NCBI RefSeq assembly: GCF_024362695.1
Contig: NC_065407.1
Location: 6,758,001-6,822,000, forward strand
Length of the DNA stretch: 64,000 nucleotides
Origin: Pectinophora gossypiella
Taxonomy: Eukaryota; Arthropoda; Insecta; Lepidoptera; Gelechiidae
Reading direction: 5' to 3'
Below the pieces are notes generated by a model that worked only from the letters and a program-made list of their open reading frames with translations, searched no databases and was not told where the DNA came from. The position numbers were made by a program, and so were the translations under genes. This document shows, piece after piece, positions 57,002 through 64,000 of this stretch; the first letter of the stretch is position 1, and the number at the start of each line of letters is the position of its first letter.

Positions 57002-57802
57002 AATCATATGCGTTTTATAACAATGTTATAAAAAAGAACTATTACAGTACTTATTTCACTAAGTTTTTATATTTAGATATATTTCACACCGTAAGTTGCT
57101 CAAATATAATTATTTTTGTGTAGGTAGACGTATTTGATTGTCTGAAACTGTTGTGAACTCTTGTCTATGAATCGTTATTTTTAGTATCTGAGACAGGACT
57201 TTTCAGAGTCAGTCGTCCTTTGAATGTCTGTATTTTTTAATCATACAAAATATCTGATTGTAATTTTGTACAAAATAAGTGTTAACGGTGGTTATAATTA
57301 TGTCATAATAGTATAAAATGAAGGTCCCCATAATATTTGTGATTATAGCAAAGCAACAAATGAGTTGTTTTCAATAAGTCGAGCTCGCATTAAAAATGAC
57401 TAGGTAAGTACTTAAATAAAAAACTATTTTATTGGTAAATTAGTAACCCGAATGTTTATATGATCATTGGGTGCGCTAACTCGACTCGCGTTTGACTGTT
57501 TTTTTATATGATTATAGGTGTAACAAAATATAATAAAATGTGGTTTATATACTCTATAGTATTATTTGTGTTACGGCTGGTGAGGCTCCTACTAGACTGG
57601 GCTTAAAGAAATAAATTTAAAATTCATTTAGCTGTTTATCGACTCGACATAATGTCTGGTATAAGTGGCTGAACCTAGTCTACGTCCAGAAGAAAACCAC
57701 TTGATATTTGGCTTAATATGGTTTAAAAAGATGTGCAATCTGTTTAAAAAAGATATGTAGTTATCTGAATAAGAAAAAATAATAAAGATTTAACTCTATT
57801 AT

Positions 57803-57856
57803 TACCTGCAGTGGAGCAGCGTGGTGGAATATGCTCCAGGCGGTCTTCACAACACA

Positions 57857-57890
<34 letters not shown>

Positions 57891-57955
57891 AACAAAATCT
57901 GTAAAGATATGTTATGGTGTATGTCTGTATCTGTACGCTGCTCCACTGCAGGTAA
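57803..57955. repeat. CA microsatellite inside a fold-back
   Basis: An ACAC run (57855-57889) sits between 'attacctgcagtggagcagc' at 57804 and its complement at 57936-57955. Confidence 0.8.
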
Positions 57956-58297
57956 TAATATGGAGAAATCTTTTTTTTATGAATATTACCTATCAGACGA
58001 AATCCGCAAACATAGGCAAGAGCTATTACCATTGAGTGGTAGATCAATGGTTACTATACAACAACATCGCGCAAGTAAGTATGAATAGTCAAACTATGCA
58101 CTTGGGAGCATACACTTAGTATAAACCGAACCAGTCAGGAACAAGTATCCAAAATTCGAACACAATGAAGTACTTATACTGAACAACTTCCCAACGTAGC
58201 GAGCAGGAGTAGCGAGCTATTGAACTTTGACAAGAATCCGATGCTGACCCATTTATGATAACTAACTATGGTTGAATTTTGCGTGTTATCATTAGAA

Positions 58298-58545
58298 CCT
58301 TGGCAGTGGCAGTGGCAGTGGGCAGGGCACATAGCGAGGAGAACCGATGGCAGCTGGGGCGGAAAGGTTCTAGAATGGCGACCACGTGTCGGACGACGCT
58401 CAGTGGGTAGGCCCGCTACAAGGTGGACCGACGATCTGGTGAAGGTCGCGGGAAGCCGCTGGATGCGGGCAGCGCAGAACCGATCGTCGTGGAGATCCTT
58501 GGGGAGGCCTATACCCAGCAGTGGGCGTCGTACGGCTGACGATGA
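58298..58545 (+). pseudogene. Non-LTR retrotransposon 3'-end fragment
   Basis: W-A-G-H-I-A-R-R-T-D-G-x-W, R-x-x-G-R-P-x-x-R-W-T-D-D and W-x-x-x-A-x-x-R-x-x-W mark a LINE (RTE- or Jockey-like) C-terminus, followed by the common Lepidoptera 'tacccagcagtgggcg' end. A short GCAGTG repeat precedes it. 5'-truncated. Confidence 0.8.
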
Positions 58546-58744
58546 ATGATTAGAACCTTGAACAAGCGAAGGGTGAAGAGTTAAGGGAAGGCTCTAAAAT
58601 ACTGAATACGAATTTATTTTGTAATTTGTATTTGGACCACAAATACACGCATCGACAGTGGCAACAATTTATCATCCAAAAATAAAGTCGAAAATAAATT
58701 ATTCTTTGTAATGTACTTCTTTATTTATATGTATATTTCTCTTT

Positions 58745-58975
58745 TGGAGTTGTGGTAGCTCTGTTGAAAAAACGTTTGACTCTCACTGTGCGGTTGCAGG
58801 TTCGGGCAGAGCACGGGCCTAAACGCACATAGCATAAAAATGTGTATCCTAGGATTGTGACCTGACTTGTACCGAGCTGGCCTTTGGGTCGGAATGGCAG
58901 CTGCTTCTGTAAAAAAAACCGCGTTTGTCAAATATTCAGGTTAGGAGGAGGTTAGGTAAGGAGATTTTGATGTAA
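58745..58975 (+). repeat. SINE-D copy, forward
   Basis: tRNA-like start ('tgtggtagctctgttgaaaa'), then a body matching the reverse of 38815-39150 with gaps. Confidence 0.7.
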
Positions 58976-60166
58976 TATGCAACTAACAATTCAAGTAGCC
59001 GTTTTCTAACTAAATAAACTAAACATAATCTAGGCTGCATATTAGTGCAATGTTCCGTCCGAGCCTGTATGATGCAAACTCTAAATTGTTGACGGCTCTT
59101 AAACTACCAAATAACTTCGAAACAAACGGATTTCATACAACTGACATTTAGCATTAGCACTGAAACTATTTCACTACTTAAATGTTTGTTAAACAAATGT
59201 TCCGTTTACAGGTTTTAGAACGTGCCTTTTTTAATCATTATAATTATACAGAGTACTCGTTACGTCACTAAACTTTTATGATACACATATAGCAGAGTTA
59301 TGAGGATTCGAAAAATCGACGAAACTTTTTGAGAAGAGGTAGGTTAGTGCCGTGCCCTTGCGCTTCGCTTTGCTCGTCTTGGTGGGGCACAATTGTGCCC
59401 CCAGATTTACGTACATAGGTTTACCTTTAGTCACACCCCGGACACTTCATACAAACAACCTCGTTTTACACAGACACTACACATTGACGTTATTGTACAC
59501 GTGCAACTGTGTGTGTGACGTATGACGCCATACGATTCAAGTCTAAACTATGTTCGAGGGGGGTGAGGTAAACCTAGCTCAGACGCTGGTGGGGAGCGGA
59601 GAGTTGCCATTCTATACGTAGCATTATTCCTTATTCTATGCTTTAGTATAAATATGCTTATCTAAACTTGAATAAAGGAAGATTTGTATGTCTGTGTGTG
59701 GTATGTTTTTGAGTAGTGCTGGGCGGAAGGCAAGAGGGAAACCACTGCCCTATTGTTTCCTAAAAAGTAGCATGGCTTTAAAATTAGTGATGTGTGAATC
59801 TGTTTTCTACGAAATATATTTATTTTATTACGACGACTGCTGTATTTTGTTATTCTATGAAATTATATAAGTAGTAAGTATTTTGATGATGGAACCCCTC
59901 GGTTCCAGTAACAATTCAAGATAACTTATTCCCAGTTCATTAGTAGATAACTTTGTAAAAAAAAATTACCATATAACTAATGATATAACATAAATCTTGT
60001 AATTTTACTACGAGCCATAATTTTTCAGTTCATTATTAAATCATATCCATTTGTTTAATTTAAAACCTAGATCGTTTATAACACTTAAACACTAATGTCC
60101 CTACTTAGTATTCTCATAGCTGAAAGTTCATTTATACATAAATTAATCTAATATACATTTTAATAC
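58976..60166. other. No gene seen
   Basis: A GC-richer patch at 59340-59600 ('ttggtggggcacaattgtgc') has no open frame; the rest is AT-rich, with the dispersed repeat at 59700-59800. Confidence 0.45.
59700..59800 (+). repeat. Dispersed repeat (shared with 36-150)
   Basis: 'ggcaagagggaaaccactgc' then 'aaaaagtagcatggctttaa', matching the block at the start of the window; internal sequence is deleted relative to it. Confidence 0.5.
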
Positions 60167-60424
60167 AGGGTGTTAGTGACATCGTATCGAATACTGAGGG
60201 GGATGAGTCAGACCATGATTCTCAGTTTAAATCAAGTGGAATTTTCCGTCGCAGAATTCATACTTTTGTCGTATTTTTTTTTAATTATTTTCAATACATT
60301 TCAAGAAATTTTAAAATTTTACTTTCAATTCTTTTGCGATGGAAAATTCCACTTGGTATCAACTCAGGATCATGGTCTGAATGACCTTCAAAGTTTTCGT
60401 TACGAAGTCACTAACACCCTGTAT
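60167..60424. mobile_element. MITE family L, copy 1
   Basis: Ends 'acagggtgttagtgacatcg' and the imperfect complement 'gtcactaacaccctgta'; inner arms 'gtggaattttccgtcgcaga' and 'gcgatggaaaattccacttg' also pair. Confidence 0.8.
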
Positions 60425-60582
60425 TTTAACCACTTATTTATAGCTGTTAGGTAAAATTATAATTAATGACTTAGGTGTTGTATTATTCTAACGGCGTTAT
60501 TAAAAGGCAATTTACTAGATTTATTGTTGAACAATGTAGTAATTAATATTTCGATAAATATAACAGAGAAATATTATCATCA

Positions 60583-60855
60583 TCATCTCCCTATCGTGAT
60601 CCCATTTTCCACCTGTAACCTGAAGATTTGACAAGTCTCTTCTTTTACAGAACTGTCTGTCTGGTTAACATTCGAACCCAAAGGAAAAACCAGCCCAATA
60701 CAGATTTAGTCACATACCTGCGAAACGCATGTCTCGGGGATGTGGGTTTCCTCACGATGTTTTCCTTCACCGCTCGGCAATTATTGGTTTAGACTCGTAT
60801 CTGCGATCTCACAGTGAGAGTAAAACGTTCTTCCTACTGAGCTATCACGGCCCTA
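60583..60855 (-). repeat. SINE-D copy
   Basis: 'atctccctatcgtgatccca' through 'ttcctactgagctatcacgg'. Confidence 0.75.
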
Positions 60856-60867
60856 AAAGAAAATATA

Positions 60868-61190
60868 GTGGCACCGTAATGAAACCTTTGGGGGATGATT
60901 TAAACCATGATTTTGAGTACTTTTCATGATATTTCCGTCAAGAAATTCCACTTCATATTAAAGTTTTCATTACGGTGTTACTAACACCCATATGTAGCAC
61001 TACAGCTACTTGTACGAATACTGAGAGAGATGATTCAGTTCATGACATGATTTTCCATCGCAAAAGTAAAGAATTAAAAAAAAAACATGAATTTTTCGAC
61101 GGAAAATTTCATTCGATATTATTAACCCAGAATCATGAACTGAATTCCCCGTCAGTGTTTGGTATGGTGTCACTAAGATCCTGTAGATAA
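60868..61190. mobile_element. MITE family L, two partial copies
   Basis: 60868-60990 and 61005-61190 repeat the same ends and inner arms with deletions ('tccgtcaagaaattccactt', 'gacggaaaatttcattcgat'). Confidence 0.68.
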
Positions 61191-61949
61191 AGAAGTACAT
61201 GGCAAAGAATAAATTATTTTCGAGTTCGGTTTTTAATATAAATATTTTATATAATAAAAATTGATGCCAGATGTAAACAATCCCGAAAAAGTATTTTAGG
61301 TAAGTATATTGAGCTGATTTGCCCTTTGAGTTGGAAGGTCTACTTACTTACTTTTATTAGAAAATAACTTCCACCAAAACATCAAAATAATGACAAGGCA
61401 AGTTCGACAAAGTCTTTAAGTATTAAATAACGTAAAGTTAAAACCAGTGTTCACTGAACAGAGCGGCAAGAAAACAACAAATAGACAATGGACACCCACT
61501 GTTTAGACAAAAGATAAAAGATTGGAAAAGGGAAACTTGTAAGCTTGTTTGTAGAGGTGTGACTTTGAGGTCGAGAAGATTGGCTCATGGCGATCGGCTC
61601 ACCGAAACATTACATAACAAACGCTCGAATTCAAATTCGAAATTCAAAAATGTACACATAATAGGCACATTTGCTATTAAGATAATGATTCTTAGCTACT
61701 TATGTGAGGGTATAACTTCGATGGGAATAGTATCAGTTAGACACTTTAAAAAAATATAGTAATGCGGTACTTAGTATAACCGGGTGAGAGCCCTCGGCGT
61801 TCCCCATTAGTCCGGTCAAGTAGTTAATGCCACATGGGGCACATATAAAAAAAAGCCACGTCAAAAACAAAAGTTATTGATAGCGTTTTAACGAATATTA
61901 TGTTTCTAACCATTTATCAATATAATACTATTAATTAATTCAACTAAAC
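61191..61949. other. No gene seen; repeat F fragment
   Basis: AT-rich, with 61775-61870 matching the end of repeat F ('gggtgagagccctcggcgtt'). Confidence 0.45.
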
Positions 61950-62248
61950 AGCTTCCGTGGTCCAGTGGTTGAGCGTTGGGCTCACGATCCGGAGGCCTAG
62001 AGTTCGAATACCGGTGGGGACATGATCCCTAGTTGGGTTAGGACATTACAGACAGATCACCTGATTGCCCTGATCCGTGCTTCGCAAGGCACGTTAAGCC
62101 GTTGGTCCCGGTTACTACTAACTGATGTATGTAGTCGTTACATGAGCCATGTCAGGGGCCTTTGGCGGCTCAGTAATAATCCTGACACCAGGGTTGATGA
62201 GGTTGGTAAACCACCTCACAATCCACACGATAAGAAGAAGAAGAAGGC
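61950..62248 (+). repeat. SINE-A copy
   Basis: Head 'agcttccgtggtccagtggt', a short gap in the body, tail of AAGAAGAAG repeats. Confidence 0.86.
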
Positions 62249-62699
62249 TTCAAAAAATATAGGTAGAATAAAATTCAATTATAATAATAGGTCGTTCGTG
62301 AGACCTACTCTTTTGCCTCAACTCACATATTTCTTTACTCCACCACTACTATTTGTCCGCGATAAGGTTAATGCGGTGTGCCTTTTCAAGCCAATATAAG
62401 TTGCCCGCCCTATCTGAGCAAGACTTTGCCTCGTATACTTAACCCTCCGAGATTCCGTACTTAACTGCAGATTAAGACCCGGACTAACTGTTTAACTGAT
62501 TACAAATAAATGCTGGAAATGTTCAGGATTTATCCGGAATAAATTTTAAGAGTTTACGAGTAATATCGAGTGTAGTTTGCAAGTACGAGTAGTTTTCTGA
62601 TGATCTGTAATCCACTTTATGGGGGTAGGCCAGGTACGGGTTGAGTTATGTCAAATTGTTTTGTAATTACTAAGTTGGATAAGTGTTTGTAAATTTCAG
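62249..62699. other. No gene seen
   Basis: Nothing beyond simple AT-rich DNA. Confidence 0.4.
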
Positions 62700-63035
62700 T
62701 TGCAGGTGATATACCGCTACGACATGCCTCTCACTTTAAGGTCGCAGGTTCGAATCCAGCACATGCCTAAACCAATGATTGTCGAATTTGTTTTCAAATT
62801 CATGTTTGGATCATCATTTTTATCACGTGCTCAGCAGTGAAGGATAACATCGTGAGGAAGCCCACATTACCGAGAAATGCGTTTTCGGAGGTATGTGACC
62901 CTCTATAGGGCTGGTTTTCTCTTCGCGGGTTGGAAGGTCAGACAGGCAGTCGCTTCTGTAAAAAACCGGACCTGTCAAATCTTCAGGTTAGGTAAGCGGA
63001 CCCTGTGAAAAATGGGATAAACGTAGGGAGATGAT
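62700..63035 (+). repeat. SINE-D copy, forward
   Basis: 'ggtcgcaggttcgaatccag' (B-box-like) through 'gtgaaaaatgggataaacgt'. Confidence 0.78.
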
Positions 63036-64000
63036 GAGTTGTAGGTGATATATTAAGAAAATACAATTTTCCTTTACCTAACTAAATGGCAGTTACATAC
63101 ATACATAAATTCACGCTTATTTCCCATCTAGGTAAGCAGAGACCATGCGGATTATGGTATATGGCAGTTATATTTAGAAATTACAATATATTTAGATCTA
63201 TTTCTATGCTGAAGCTTGAGGGAAAGTAAGAATTTGTTGTAGGACCATTGCGCATTGTAGCCCGATAAATAAACAAAATAAAAATGAATTACTTATTCAC
63301 CGTTCCACTCCATAGCCGAACCTAAATCATTTTACGCTCAGAAAAACTGAGTTAAACCGACAACACGCTAAAATGGAGGGCTTTTTTACCCTTTTAGCGT
63401 GGCAGCCTGTGCTACCACCTGCGTCGCTTAAATTATGTAAATATCCTTTAATTCAAAGAACCCCGTAAACTGTTTAGAAGCTGAAGGAGCCTTCACGTAA
63501 TCACCCTAAAATAAAAGAGTAGGGGGGAAATCATGTATCATGTGGGACTGGGAGAGTTACGTGCTGGTATTGTACGAAGTAATGGTATACTTTGGTAATT
63601 ATAATTTTGAAAAAGAGATGTTTGTCGATTTTGTAATTTCAATGTCCAATTTTATCGTAGTTCAACCAATACTGGTGTCAAAAACGAAGAAAGATGAATG
63701 TTAGGTAAATATTTGATGGGCCACTTATTATTATGCGCGATGCGATGGGCGAACGCCTATTAAAATATAAAAGCAAAAGCAGTGAAAGTCGTAATTAATT
63801 TTAATAAAAATTACAGTTTATTTTAAAATGACGAATACAAATATTTTTAATTATAAAGTCCTTACGCAATATTTTGTCTAAAATTTACATAACGACAGAA
63901 AAGTAGGGGTGCCACCCGCTCATTCTTCTCGTATACGGGCCATAAATCATCTACCTATTACAAAATCGAGTTAAAACTTTACAATCCCCTTCCAACTAAA
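63036..64000. other. No gene seen
   Basis: A short palindrome at about 63370-63405 pairs GCTAAAA, GGG and TACCC with their complements around TTTT. The window ends without a recognised exon. Confidence 0.4.

Larger units (their letters stand above)
56177..58297. other. 3' UTR and downstream intergenic DNA
   Basis: AT-rich. Holds three AATAAA signals, the palindromic SINE-A fragment and the CA microsatellite fold-back. No further coding exon recognised. Confidence 0.5.

Noticed and set aside
57831..58088. ORFs across the CA microsatellite on both strands
   Set aside because: The translated core is Thr-His or Cys-Val repeats from the microsatellite itself.
61950..62022. tRNA gene
   Set aside because: A and B boxes are present, as in other SINE-A heads, but the ends do not pair as an acceptor stem and a SINE body follows.

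Overview
The window reads as nuclear DNA of a moth or butterfly (Lepidoptera). It is AT-rich and its genes are split by GT-AG introns. It is packed with tRNA-derived SINEs, fold-back (MITE-like) elements, LINE 3' ends and one Gypsy-type LTR retrotransposon. No bacterial, organellar or CRISPR features are present. Everything below was read by eye; no database search was run.

The framework is one large plus-strand gene of 11 exons, 3575-56176. Spliced, it gives an uninterrupted 781-residue protein of the NRF-6 type ('nose resistant to fluoxetine'): signal peptide, cysteine-rich NRF domain, then a multi-span acyltransferase-3 membrane domain. Every junction is GT-AG and every phase agrees. Intron 1 is about 40.2 kb, while introns 2-10 total about 10 kb.

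Inside intron 1, on the minus strand, lies a second complete gene of four exons (8831 down to 4604). It encodes a 311-residue trypsin/chymotrypsin-fold serine protease with an intact His-Asp-Ser triad, a glycine at the usual specificity position and a hydrophobic C-terminus resembling a GPI-anchor signal. Its stop codon is 537 bp from the end of exon 1 of the host gene.

The rest of intron 1 is mostly transposon-derived. The largest piece is a 6.1 kb Gypsy-type element (11422-17510, minus strand). Its two 323-bp LTRs look identical and are flanked by a 4-bp duplication (ATTG), yet gag and pol are frameshifted and carry changed key residues. It also holds four ~150-bp repeats that each encode several hairpins with purine-rich loops, and a ~258-bp pentanucleotide array inside its first reading frame. 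Repeat families recur through the window: SINE-A, C and D; fold-back families E, J, K, L and others; and dispersed families F, H and I.

The flanks (1-3480 and about 57000-64000) contain repeats and repeat fragments but no host gene that could be recognised. The two real genes show no obvious shared pathway. Their link is positional: a protease nested antisense in the long first intron of a membrane acyltransferase-like gene.
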